From Pricia antarctica (GTDB lineage Bacteria > Bacteroidota > Bacteroidia > Flavobacteriales > Flavobacteriaceae), in contig NZ_FNAO01000010.1 of NCBI RefSeq assembly GCF_900101815.1, positions 1 to 64,000 of the forward strand: DNA of 64,000 nucleotides, in the 5' to 3' direction. The notes under the pieces were generated by a model, which had not been told where the DNA came from, searched no databases, and saw nothing but the letters and a program-made list of their open reading frames with translations. The position numbers and the translations under genes were made by a program. How positions within the stretch are numbered: position 1 is the stretch's first letter; the number at the start of each line of letters is the position of its first letter. Positions 25,901 through 33,522 of the stretch are shown here, in pieces.

Positions 25901-27091
25901 GTTTATGTGAGTAAGGAAAAAATCCTGTTCCCCTTGGTGAACAAGGATATTCCTTTTAGTGCTTTGGAAATAATTATCGAGGATACCGGTTTTGGCATTA
26001 CCAAAGAAGATCTTGAACATATCTTTGAAAGATTCTATCGGGCAAAAGATAGAAACCAACAATATTATGGCGGTTCTGGAACTGGAATTGGTCTCGAACT
26101 AGTTCAGAGTTTTGTTGAATTGCACAAGGGTAAGGTCGAAGTTCAAAGTGAAGAGGGGGAAGGGACTAAATTCAAATTACTTTTTCCACTAGGAAAAGAC
26201 CATTTATTTGAATCTACAACTATAATTCCCTTACTACCTAAGTTCAAAGCAAATATTGACCTTACCCAGATTGAAATCGATCCGAACACAGGAAACACCT
26301 TAGAATCAACCAAAAGCCTTTCATTTATCGATAAAGACAGAAAAACAATTTTATTGGTAGAAGATAATAGGGAACTCAGGAATTATATCAAAACAAAATT
26401 ACAACCAGAATATATGGTAATTGAAGCAGAAAATGGGCAAAAAGGCATTCAATTAGCGCTTAAAGGTTTACCCGATATTATAATTACCGATATTATAATG
26501 CCAGAAATGGATGGATTTGAATTTTGTAAAAAAATTAAAGAAGACTTAAAAACAAGTCACATTCCTGTTATAATGTTAACCGCTAAAACTATGAACAGTG
26601 ATAAGATCAAGGGTATTGATTTGGGTGCAGATGCATATCTGAATAAACCCTTTGAAATGAAATTACTACGTTCCTATCTAAAACGATTGCTGGTGAGTAG
26701 ACAACAATCCCTTCAAAAAAATATCCATGAAAATAATACGATTACTCTTTTAGAGCATACCACCGCTATTGACAAGACGTTTATGCAAAGAGTTTTAGAT
26801 TTTATTACTGAAAATATCAGTGAACCCGACCTGAATGTGGAATATCTAGCCGAAGATATGGCGCTAAGTAGAAGTCAGTTGTATAGAAAAATTAAATCAA
26901 TTACAGGTATGACGGCCACCGAACTTATCCGAAAAATTCGCTTGGAAAAAGCAAAACGAATGATCGAAAACGGCAGTGAGTCCATAAGTGAAGTCGGTTT
27001 CAAAGTTGGTTTTTCATCACCATCCTATTTTAGCAAGTGTTTTAAAAACGAATTTGGTGTTCTCCCAACAGAATTAAAAACAACTATCTAA
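22919..27091 (+). CDS. Hybrid two-component system regulator (HTCS)
   Basis: A single-chain sensor and transcription factor of 1390 residues. A signal peptide (ending in AKGQ) is followed by repeated two-bladed-propeller motifs of the form IWIATNGEGLYQYN or IWLGTPKGLF through about residue 690, then a Y_Y_Y domain to about 795 and one membrane helix at about 800-822 (WAVLLYILLFIGLAW). The cytoplasmic part has the phospho-acceptor His861 in NISHEFRTPL, an ATPase domain (NLLSNAFKAT, DTGFGI, GTGIGLELV), a receiver with Asp1191 in IITDIIMPEMDG, and an AraC-type double HTH at about 1285-1388. Such proteins bind a specific oligosaccharide in the periplasm and activate their own locus. It lies between GH67 and GH10, so xylo- or arabinoxylo-oligosaccharides are the likely signal. 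The gene is complete. Confidence 0.95.
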   Translation: MKGNLLSLLSISFCLLLAGPAKGQTNNHQYHFVTIDEGFPKSAITDIIQGHDGLIWIATNGEGLYQYNGTDLKVYKHNPKDSTSINSSIVNTIFLDSDNTIWVGTEGGLNKYNLTLDAFEEIKIAGIQSEDENYSVFSIRETSNKSLLIGTPGNGLYKLAPNRLSIQKINERLSLNSTKIIINSMLPIEDGNMLLGTNMGLFIYNETLHIWEKKRFETENGPEEIDYAIESLANDEANNLLIGTFNRGLVRINTSSEIYTSEVFDFTKKRIFDIEITADHTILCATENDGLFVLEANGNVSENYRYDKTEPSNILSNSIWSICRDAQNRIWIGYYNRGIGVYDALYDKFSDLQSIPNKKNSLQSPSVTGIVQADDNHLLIAMDGGGIDKFNLKTKEFSHLSGNTNIKGLDKLDVQTIYLDNEKNLWAGTWSSGIYYLKKGSNTFINYNTANTEGRLTSNRITGFSEDSKGTLWIATFFGGLHSFNSETKEFLSHSNDSFKTIYGNEGHIRTVFVDHNDNIWLGTPKGLFKVISSNKTTYQTIAINEPISNNALVEDKINTRTIFEDSRDNIWFGTYGKGLGKITTQNNHIEWFQTEEGLSIENISSIIEDNNNNIWVSGDTGLSMLDTQTKEFSNYNKEDGLLVNNFNFNSVLKDNKGILYFGSYEGIDYFNPNKIIQNQNEPIVYLTDFKLFNNSVVPAAKNSPLTKNISEIQKLTLKPSEFVFTLEFAAINFTRANTNQYAYYLEGFEENWNYVGNNRSATYTNLSPGEYTFHVKASNNDGVWAENPLSLPITILAPWWATSWAVLLYILLFIGLAWSINWFLNKRLEDKRTLKLEREQRQQEELLNEKKIQFFTNISHEFRTPLTLIINPITDIIESNQMKLNKGIKDKHRIIYRNAQRMKNLIDELMDFRKLHLNRLTLNASQIDAFKFVKEVVEHFEEEAFEKNIILTTESDDKESDFWADPGLLEKVIFNLLSNAFKATAENGIITLGVYVSKEKILFPLVNKDIPFSALEIIIEDTGFGITKEDLEHIFERFYRAKDRNQQYYGGSGTGIGLELVQSFVELHKGKVEVQSEEGEGTKFKLLFPLGKDHLFESTTIIPLLPKFKANIDLTQIEIDPNTGNTLESTKSLSFIDKDRKTILLVEDNRELRNYIKTKLQPEYMVIEAENGQKGIQLALKGLPDIIITDIIMPEMDGFEFCKKIKEDLKTSHIPVIMLTAKTMNSDKIKGIDLGADAYLNKPFEMKLLRSYLKRLLVSRQQSLQKNIHENNTITLLEHTTAIDKTFMQRVLDFITENISEPDLNVEYLAEDMALSRSQLYRKIKSITGMTATELIRKIRLEKAKRMIENGSESISEVGFKVGFSSPSYFSKCFKNEFGVLPTELKTTI

Positions 27092-27248
27092 ATACGTCCC
27101 TTCTTCCCATTTGCCATTATAAAATATTCTGTTTTTACCTGCCCAAACTATATATTTCCTTTATTTAACAGCTTAAAATTTAACAATGCAACATGTTTAT
27201 TAGGTATTGCTTCAATTGTTTCAATACAGTTTTATGCTTTGTATTATT

Positions 27249-27265
27249 TTTAACTCCGAGTTAAA
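27249..27265. promoter_or_regulatory. Palindrome upstream of the GH10 gene
   Basis: TTTAACTC and GAGTTAAA form an 8-base inverted repeat around a single C, about 50 bases before the GH10 start. It has the size of an operator half-site pair. No other copy was noticed in the window, so the binding protein is unknown. Confidence 0.3.
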
Positions 27266-27315
27266 TTAATAACCACCCAAAAACGTTTGCAAAATTTAAA
27301 CCGACACTAATCTAT

Positions 27316-28458
27316 ATGACACCCTATAAACAAACTTCAATACTTATAATTGCGTTGCTCTTGACAACTCTAAGTTGTGAGGAAGCAAATAAATCGCACC
27401 AACCCAAACAAAAAACCGAAACCTCTTTAAAAGAAGCTTTTCAAAATGAATTTGTTATTGGAACGGCCCTGAACGAAAATCAAATTTTTGAAACCGATTC
27501 CTTGGATAGCCAACTTTTGAAAAAAGAATTCAATAGCATCACTCCAGAAAATTCTATGAAATGGATGTTTATGGAACCTGAAAAGGGGAAGTTTGATTTC
27601 GATACTGCAGATCGGTTTGTTGCATTTGGGAAGAAAAATAATATGTTCGTTGTAGGTCATAACTTGGTTTGGCATAGCCAACTGGCAAAATGGGTGCCCA
27701 CCTTACAAAGTACTGAGGAACTTTCTACTAGTCTTGAAAATCACATCAAAACGATTGTGGAACGTTACAAAGGTAAAATCGATGGCTGGGATGTCGTAAA
27801 TGAAGCCTTGAACGAGGACGGAACGCTAAGAAACTCCATATTCCTTGAAAAATTAGGAAATCGTTATTTGATAGACTCCTTCAAATGGGCCCAAGAGTCT
27901 GATCCCGATGTAGAGCTCTATTATAATGATTATAACATGTGCAATTCGGAAAAAAGGGCCGGTGCCATTAAACTTGTTAAATTATTAAAGGAAAATGGTG
28001 CTAAAATAGATGGCATCGGCATGCAGGGTCATTGGAATTTAGAGGAACCCTCTTTGAAAGATATAGAAACCAGCATTGTATCCTACGCCGCTCTGGGTTT
28101 GAAAGTGATGATTACCGAACTGGATATAACGGTACTGCCAAATCCTTGGGATTTAGAAGGGGCGGAAGTGGGCCAGAACTTTGAGAATAGCGAAACCATG
28201 AACCCATATCCAAACGGATTGCCTGACTCTGTCTCTTTACAGTTGGCGAAACGGTATAAAGATATTTTTCAATTGTTTAAAAAGCACAGTGATAAAATCA
28301 GTAGAGTTACCTTTTGGGGCCTAAATGATGGGCAATCATGGCTCAATGGCTGGCCCATAAAAGGAAGAACCAATTATCCATTACCATTTGATAGGAATAA
28401 TAAGCCCAAAATGGCCTATGACAGTATCATTCAAGTCGCTCGAGACAGCATTTTATAA
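27316..28458 (+). CDS. Endo-1,4-beta-xylanase, GH10
   Basis: A lipoprotein of 380 residues that cleaves internal beta-1,4 bonds of the xylan chain with retention. The signal peptide ends in a lipobox LSC, and the mature protein starts CEEANK, an acidic start compatible with export to the outer face of the cell. The catalytic acid/base is Glu163 in DVVNEALNEDG and the nucleophile is Glu268 in MITELDIT. WHSQLAKWV and VTFWGLNDGQSWLNGW are typical GH10 subsites. No carbohydrate-binding module is attached. It is followed after 25 bases by the GPH symporter. As the only clear endo-xylanase in the window, it probably starts degradation at the cell surface and produces the oligosaccharides that SusCD takes up. 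Confidence 0.95.
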   Translation: MTPYKQTSILIIALLLTTLSCEEANKSHQPKQKTETSLKEAFQNEFVIGTALNENQIFETDSLDSQLLKKEFNSITPENSMKWMFMEPEKGKFDFDTADRFVAFGKKNNMFVVGHNLVWHSQLAKWVPTLQSTEELSTSLENHIKTIVERYKGKIDGWDVVNEALNEDGTLRNSIFLEKLGNRYLIDSFKWAQESDPDVELYYNDYNMCNSEKRAGAIKLVKLLKENGAKIDGIGMQGHWNLEEPSLKDIETSIVSYAALGLKVMITELDITVLPNPWDLEGAEVGQNFENSETMNPYPNGLPDSVSLQLAKRYKDIFQLFKKHSDKISRVTFWGLNDGQSWLNGWPIKGRTNYPLPFDRNNKPKMAYDSIIQVARDSIL

Positions 28459-28483
28459 AGGCAACCTAACACCTCTTAAGTAA

Positions 28484-29935
28484 ATGGACCATAATCATAA
28501 AATATCTTTAAGGGAGAAGATTGGATATTCTTTAGGTGATCTTTCCGCAAACCTCGTGTTTCAAACCTTGGTTACGTATCTGGCCTATTTTTATACGGAT
28601 ATTTATGGGCTTGAGAACAATGACGCTTCACTAATAATATTTATTGTGGGGATGATTGCGGCATTTGCTTTTAATCCAATAATAGGGGCTCTTGCCGATC
28701 GTACCCGAAGTAAATGGGGGAAGTTTAGGCCATGGATATTATTTACTTCGGTTCCTTTAGGTATCGTCGCCTTACTGGCGTTCAGCACCCCTAATTTTGA
28801 TTATACCGGTAAAGTTGCCTACGCGGCGATAACGTATACGCTATTACTATTGCTGTATGCCGCAAATAATTTACCCTATGCCGCCCTAAGTGGTGTAATC
28901 ACAGGGAGTATGAAGGAACGAAACAGTATATCATCCTATAGGTTCGTAGCTGTTATGTTCGCACAATTCTTCGTGCAAGTCTTTATGTTACCCATTATTG
29001 AATATGCCGGTGGCGGTGATAAAGCGGTGGGAATCGAAATCGTGATGACCTATTTGGCGATTATTGGTACCGCAATGTTGCTCATCACTTTTTTTACCAC
29101 TAAAGAAAGAGTAATCCCTACAATAGAACAAGAATCCAGTCTAAAAAATGATTTAGGGGATTTGGTCAAAAACCGACCTTGGATTATTATGCTGGTGCTT
29201 ACCACTTTGGTATTTATAACATTAGCAATGAAAGGAGGCTCTTATGTCTATTACTTTGAAAATTATGTCGATGCCACTAGCTTAGCAGATTTCATAGGTC
29301 CCTTATTGCATGGCCTGTCCAATATTGGTGTTGATTTTTTTGGTGATAATCCTACCTCTGCAGGATTTGGTCTTTTTAATGCCGGGGGAATTATTTTTAT
29401 GATCGTAGGCATTTCACTATCCAAGCGTTTGGCGGATAAATTCGGTAAACGGGATGTTTTTGGATCTGCACTATTCATATCTACTTTGTTCATTGCTGTT
29501 TTCTACTTCTTTGCGCCTACCTCCGTTGAATTAATGTTTCTATCCCAAATTTTACATGGATTTTTCTACGGTATCACCATTCCGCTGTTATGGGCCATGA
29601 TTGCGGATGTTGCGGATTATTCCGAATGGAAAAATAATAGACGTGCCACCGCTATTATTTTTTCTGCGATGTTGATCGGTTTAAAATTAGGGCTGACCAT
29701 TGGTAGTTCACTGGTTACGTGGATTTTGGGTCTTTACCATTATATCCCTAAGAAATTTGCGGTCAATGAATCCATTATACAGCCCGAAACTGCCATTCAA
29801 GGAACAAGAATGTTGGTAAGTATATTTCCATCCATCGCTTTTTTCTTGGCGATTGCCCTACTTTTTTTATATGAAATCAATAAGAAGATGGAGGTGGAAA
29901 TTGAAGAAGATTTAATTACAAGAAGAAAACAATAG
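28484..29935 (+). CDS. GPH-family sugar:cation symporter
   Basis: An inner-membrane protein of 483 residues with about twelve hydrophobic helices, of the glycoside-pentoside-hexuronide:cation symporter family. The N-terminal KISLREKIGYSLGDLSANLV and the loop ALADRTRSKWGKFRPWI are family signatures, as is WAMIADVADYSEWKNNRRAT in the second half. It should take short xylo- or arabinoxylo-oligosaccharides, or pentosides, from periplasm to cytoplasm with Na+ or H+. It lies between the secreted GH10 and a signal-less GH43 that starts three bases after its stop, so imported xylosides are probably the substrate of that GH43. No anomalies seen. Confidence 0.93.
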   Translation: MDHNHKISLREKIGYSLGDLSANLVFQTLVTYLAYFYTDIYGLENNDASLIIFIVGMIAAFAFNPIIGALADRTRSKWGKFRPWILFTSVPLGIVALLAFSTPNFDYTGKVAYAAITYTLLLLLYAANNLPYAALSGVITGSMKERNSISSYRFVAVMFAQFFVQVFMLPIIEYAGGGDKAVGIEIVMTYLAIIGTAMLLITFFTTKERVIPTIEQESSLKNDLGDLVKNRPWIIMLVLTTLVFITLAMKGGSYVYYFENYVDATSLADFIGPLLHGLSNIGVDFFGDNPTSAGFGLFNAGGIIFMIVGISLSKRLADKFGKRDVFGSALFISTLFIAVFYFFAPTSVELMFLSQILHGFFYGITIPLLWAMIADVADYSEWKNNRRATAIIFSAMLIGLKLGLTIGSSLVTWILGLYHYIPKKFAVNESIIQPETAIQGTRMLVSIFPSIAFFLAIALLFLYEINKKMEVEIEEDLITRRKQ

Positions 29936-29938
29936 ACT

Positions 29939-30976
29939 ATGCCGGAAGAAAGTATCGATGATATAGATTTTACCAAATTAAACGAGAACGCCATTTCCCG
30001 ACCTTTGGTTTCCCATATATATACGGCTGATCCCTCGGCCCATTATTTTAATGGAAAAATATACATTTACCCTTCCCATGATGTTGATGCCGGGGAGGCG
30101 TTTGATGATCTAGGGAGCCACTTTGCCATGGAAGATTACCATGTTATTTCAATGGATTCGATCGATGCCGAAGCGGTGGATAATGGTGTGGCGTTACATG
30201 TTACTGATGTACCTTGGGCCGAAAAACAGATGTGGGCACCGGATGCCGCATATAAGGATGGAAAATATTATTTATTTTTTCCGGCAAAGGCCCACGATGG
30301 TGTTTTTAGAATCGGAGTTGCCGTAGGCGATAGCCCTATTGGGCCTTTTATTGCGCAGCCGGAAGCAATCAAGGGTAGTTTTTCAATTGATCCTGCCGTA
30401 TTTGAAGATGGGGACGGTAGCTATTATATGTATTTTGGCGGTCTTTGGGGAGGACAATTACAAAGGTGGCGCAGCGGAAAATTCAATGCCGAATCTCCCG
30501 ATAGTCCCACTGCACATATTCCAAAAGACAATGAGGGGGCATTATTGCCCATTATTGCAAAAATGAGCGATACGCTCCTGGAGTTTGCCGAAGAACCAAA
30601 AGAAATTGAAATTTTGGACGAAAATGGTGACTTGTTATTGGCCGGGGATACGAATAGGCGCTTTTTTGAGGCTTCCTGGATGCACAAGTATAACGATACC
30701 TATTATTTCTCCTATTCTACCGGAGATACCCATTTCATATGTTATGCCATTGGTGATAATCCTTACGGCCCATTTACCTATGGCGGTAAAATTTTGGAAC
30801 CCGTTGTTGGTTGGACCTCCCATCATTCCATTTGTAAGGTTGAGGATACGTGGTATCTGTTTTATCATGATAGTAGCCTATCCCAAGGCGTTACACACTT
30901 AAGGTCTGTGAAGGTGACCGAACTGGAGCACTTAGAGGATGGAAGCATAAGAACAATAGAACCTTATTCGAAATAA
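29939..30976 (+). CDS. Cytoplasmic GH43 beta-xylosidase / arabinofuranosidase
   Basis: A protein of 345 residues, a single five-bladed GH43 domain without accessory module. The expected triad is visible: base Asp31 (TADPSAHY), pKa-modulating Asp151 (SIDPAVF) and acid Glu244 (RRFFEASWMH). The compact form resembles GH43 subfamily 1, which includes intracellular beta-xylosidases and arabinofuranosidases. It has no signal peptide (MPEESIDDIDF), unlike the other two GH43 proteins of the locus, and starts three bases after the symporter stop. Finishing imported xylo-oligosaccharides in the cytoplasm is therefore the likely role. Which of the two pentosides it releases cannot be decided from sequence. 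Confidence 0.9.
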   Translation: MPEESIDDIDFTKLNENAISRPLVSHIYTADPSAHYFNGKIYIYPSHDVDAGEAFDDLGSHFAMEDYHVISMDSIDAEAVDNGVALHVTDVPWAEKQMWAPDAAYKDGKYYLFFPAKAHDGVFRIGVAVGDSPIGPFIAQPEAIKGSFSIDPAVFEDGDGSYYMYFGGLWGGQLQRWRSGKFNAESPDSPTAHIPKDNEGALLPIIAKMSDTLLEFAEEPKEIEILDENGDLLLAGDTNRRFFEASWMHKYNDTYYFSYSTGDTHFICYAIGDNPYGPFTYGGKILEPVVGWTSHHSICKVEDTWYLFYHDSSLSQGVTHLRSVKVTELEHLEDGSIRTIEPYSK

Positions 30977-31002
30977 TAAGGGTAACTATTTTAGTAGTCT
31001 AA

Positions 31003-32952
31003 ATGAACGTATCCAAAATCACTTTAAAGAACCTTGTTGTCTTTTTTATTTGCTTCAGCTCTTTTCATGCGCTTTCCGCACAAATAAGACTACCCCAAAT
31101 CATAAGGGACAGTATGGTTCTGCAGCGTAATCACCCCATAAAAATTTGGGGATGGGCAGCTCAAAGAGAAAAGATTTCAGTAACCTTCAATGGAAAGCAT
31201 CGTAAGACGGTTACATCTAGAGGTGGTAATTGGAGTGTAGAATTTCCCGAAATGAAAGCGGGTGGCCCCTATTCCATACAACTCAATGGACCTAATAAAA
31301 TAGAACTTAATGATATCTTAGTAGGCGATGTTTGGTTATGCGCAGGTCAGTCCAATATGGTTCACCAGTTGAATATACATGACATTACTTATGCAAATGA
31401 AATTGCAAACGCAAATTATCCGGAAATCAGGCATTTCAAAATTCCGACCCAAACCGATTTAACCGGACCCAATAAAGATTTCAATGGAGGTTCATGGCAA
31501 TCTGCTGTTCCAGATGAAATACGTTCCTTCTCTGCAGTGACTTATTTTTTTGCAAAAAAAATATATAAAAAATATAAGGTGCCTATCGGACTCATAAATG
31601 CCAGTGTGGGCGGCACACCGATAGAAGCGTGGACTAGCGAAGCAGGATTTCAAGAGTTCCCTGAAATTTTAAAAACCATAGAGAAGAATAAGGATACGGC
31701 TTATGTCAACAGCCGCATAAGGGGAAAAAGAGGTGCAGATAAAATGGCCGATGACATCGGCGATAAGGGTTTGATGGGGCCACTTGCCTGGTATGATCCG
31801 AATTTTGTGCCTAAAAACTGGCGACGAATCAACATCCCGGGGTATTGGGAAGATCAAGGAATTAGAAATTTAAACGGTGTGGTTTGGTATCGTAAGGTGA
31901 TAGAAATCCCCACCGATATGATCGCTCAAGAGGCCAAGGTATTTTTAGGAAGAATAGTAGATGCGGATGAGCTTTATATTAACGGTCAAAAAGTAGGCAA
32001 TACAACCTATCAATATCCGCAAAGGAGGTATACCGTACCAAAAAATATAGTAAAAGCGGGCACAAATATTTTTACCATAAAAGTCACAAATTATAATGGT
32101 AAAGGTGGTTTTGTTCCTGATAAGCCCTATTATCTGTTTACCGAAACGGATACGGTGGACTTAAAAGGCTATTGGCAGTACAAAGTGGGTGAGATTTTTA
32201 ATCCAAGTGTCCCATCATCAACCTCAACAAGACCGATAAACGCACAGAACGAACCTACAGCGCTTTACAATGTAATGGTAGCGCCCTATACCCAATTTTC
32301 TCTTAAGGGAATACTTTGGTATCAAGGCGAAAGCAATTCAGGTGAGCCGAAAGCATATGAAGGTCTTTTAAAGGGATTGATCAACGATTGGCGCACCCAG
32401 TTTAACCAACCCGACATTCCTTTTATTTATGCACAGTTACCCAACTTCATGGAGGTGAATTATTTACCTGAGGAAAGCAATTGGGCAGAACTTAGGCAAT
32501 CACAATTAAAGAGCTTGAGCTTATCAAACACAGCCATGACCGTAAATATTGATTTGGGCGAATGGAACGATATTCATCCGGATAATAAAAAAGACGTGGG
32601 AGAGCGACTAGCATTGTCCGCCATGAAACTTGCTTACCATGCGAACGTTGTGTATTCCGGTCCATTGTATGCTGATTATAAAATAAATGAAAAAGCAATC
32701 GAAATCACTTTTTCAAATCTGGGGAGTGGTTTAATTTCTAACGATGGGAAACAGCTTAGCGAGTTCGCGATTGCGGGTAAGGACAAAAACTATGTGTGGG
32801 CCAATGCAAAAATAGTCGGAAATAAGGTAATCGTTTGGAGTGACGCTATTCAAGACCCAAAATATGTGAGGTATGCTTGGGCCGATAATCCTGATAATCC
32901 AAATCTATATAATAAGGAAGGTCTGCCCGCGTCACCATTCACTACAGAATAA
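31003..32952 (+). CDS. Sialate O-acetylesterase-type (SASA) esterase
   Basis: An exported protein of 649 residues with a signal peptide ending in LSAQ. It belongs to the SGNH-like sialate O-acetylesterase family, whose Bacteroidota members in xylan loci are thought to remove acetyl groups from xylan. The block I serine is Ser117 in CAGQSNMVHQL; WYQGESNSG and the late HPDNKKDVGERL complete the active site. A beta-sandwich insert (about 270-400, GVVWYRKVIEIP) of the galactose-binding type splits the catalytic domain, as is usual for long members. It sits between two glycosidase genes on one strand. Acetyl-xylan is the likeliest substrate; true sialate activity is unlikely given the context. Confidence 0.87.
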   Translation: MNVSKITLKNLVVFFICFSSFHALSAQIRLPQIIRDSMVLQRNHPIKIWGWAAQREKISVTFNGKHRKTVTSRGGNWSVEFPEMKAGGPYSIQLNGPNKIELNDILVGDVWLCAGQSNMVHQLNIHDITYANEIANANYPEIRHFKIPTQTDLTGPNKDFNGGSWQSAVPDEIRSFSAVTYFFAKKIYKKYKVPIGLINASVGGTPIEAWTSEAGFQEFPEILKTIEKNKDTAYVNSRIRGKRGADKMADDIGDKGLMGPLAWYDPNFVPKNWRRINIPGYWEDQGIRNLNGVVWYRKVIEIPTDMIAQEAKVFLGRIVDADELYINGQKVGNTTYQYPQRRYTVPKNIVKAGTNIFTIKVTNYNGKGGFVPDKPYYLFTETDTVDLKGYWQYKVGEIFNPSVPSSTSTRPINAQNEPTALYNVMVAPYTQFSLKGILWYQGESNSGEPKAYEGLLKGLINDWRTQFNQPDIPFIYAQLPNFMEVNYLPEESNWAELRQSQLKSLSLSNTAMTVNIDLGEWNDIHPDNKKDVGERLALSAMKLAYHANVVYSGPLYADYKINEKAIEITFSNLGSGLISNDGKQLSEFAIAGKDKNYVWANAKIVGNKVIVWSDAIQDPKYVRYAWADNPDNPNLYNKEGLPASPFTTE

Positions 32953-33522
32953 CTTTCTAAACCGATGGTAATCTAAATAGTAGTTTGTCCGAAAAAGGTC
33001 AAATTAATGTTGGAAAAACAATGAGTAGAGGCTAAGCCCAAAATCCTTATTAATTTTAAAAAAAGATTTCTGGTAAACTTCAGATATGGATTCTACAGGT
33101 TACTTCTATCGTCAGGCCAGAAAAGAATACAATGACCGGTCCGTCACCGGTAACGGAAAAATTATGAATTAGATTTATAGAGAACACTGAATACCCTGAT
33201 ATTAAAATCTAAATTGAAGTTGTTAATGGTATTCCTTAAAAAGTAAACCATCCGATACACTTAGTGTTAAGTTAAGCCAAAATCGTCGCATAATCCAATG
33301 CATCTTTTGCGGCATCCCGTCGTTAAAAAATAATTCCGTAGCTACGGCTATGCAATGATTTTTTGTCTAGGGCTACCACAAAATCCACGATTGACTTATA
33401 CGCCATTTCAGCTTTAACTTAACACTAGTTTTAAAATTGTTCGACTAATTTTAAAATATATTGATATATAGGTGTATATTCAACACTTCATAAACCATTC
33501 GTTTCAGCGCAAAGTTTCTATT
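32953..33522. other. Intergenic region with an inverted-repeat-bounded element
   Basis: No gene is visible. The right half (33262-33427) is bounded by perfect 14-base inverted repeats, TAGTGTTAAGTTAA and its complement. Inside it are a 12-base palindrome CCGTAGCTACGG at 33336-33347 and AT-rich arms around it. I saw no target-site duplication and no coding capacity. The rest, 32953-33261, shows nothing recognisable. A promoter for the downstream GH95 operon probably lies in 33428-33522. Confidence 0.45.
33262..33427. repeat. Putative MITE-like or structured repeat element
   Basis: This 166-base stretch has terminal inverted repeats of 14 bases (33262-33275 and 33414-33427), a central palindrome at 33336-33347 and no ORF of note. 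It could be a miniature transposable element or a structured intergenic repeat. Only one copy is in the window, so repetition in the genome is not shown. Confidence 0.35.

Noticed and set aside
33472-33522. Longer N-terminus for the GH95 protein
   Set aside because: The extra 17 residues would put a basic polar stretch before the signal peptide; the ATG at 33523 gives a normal signal.
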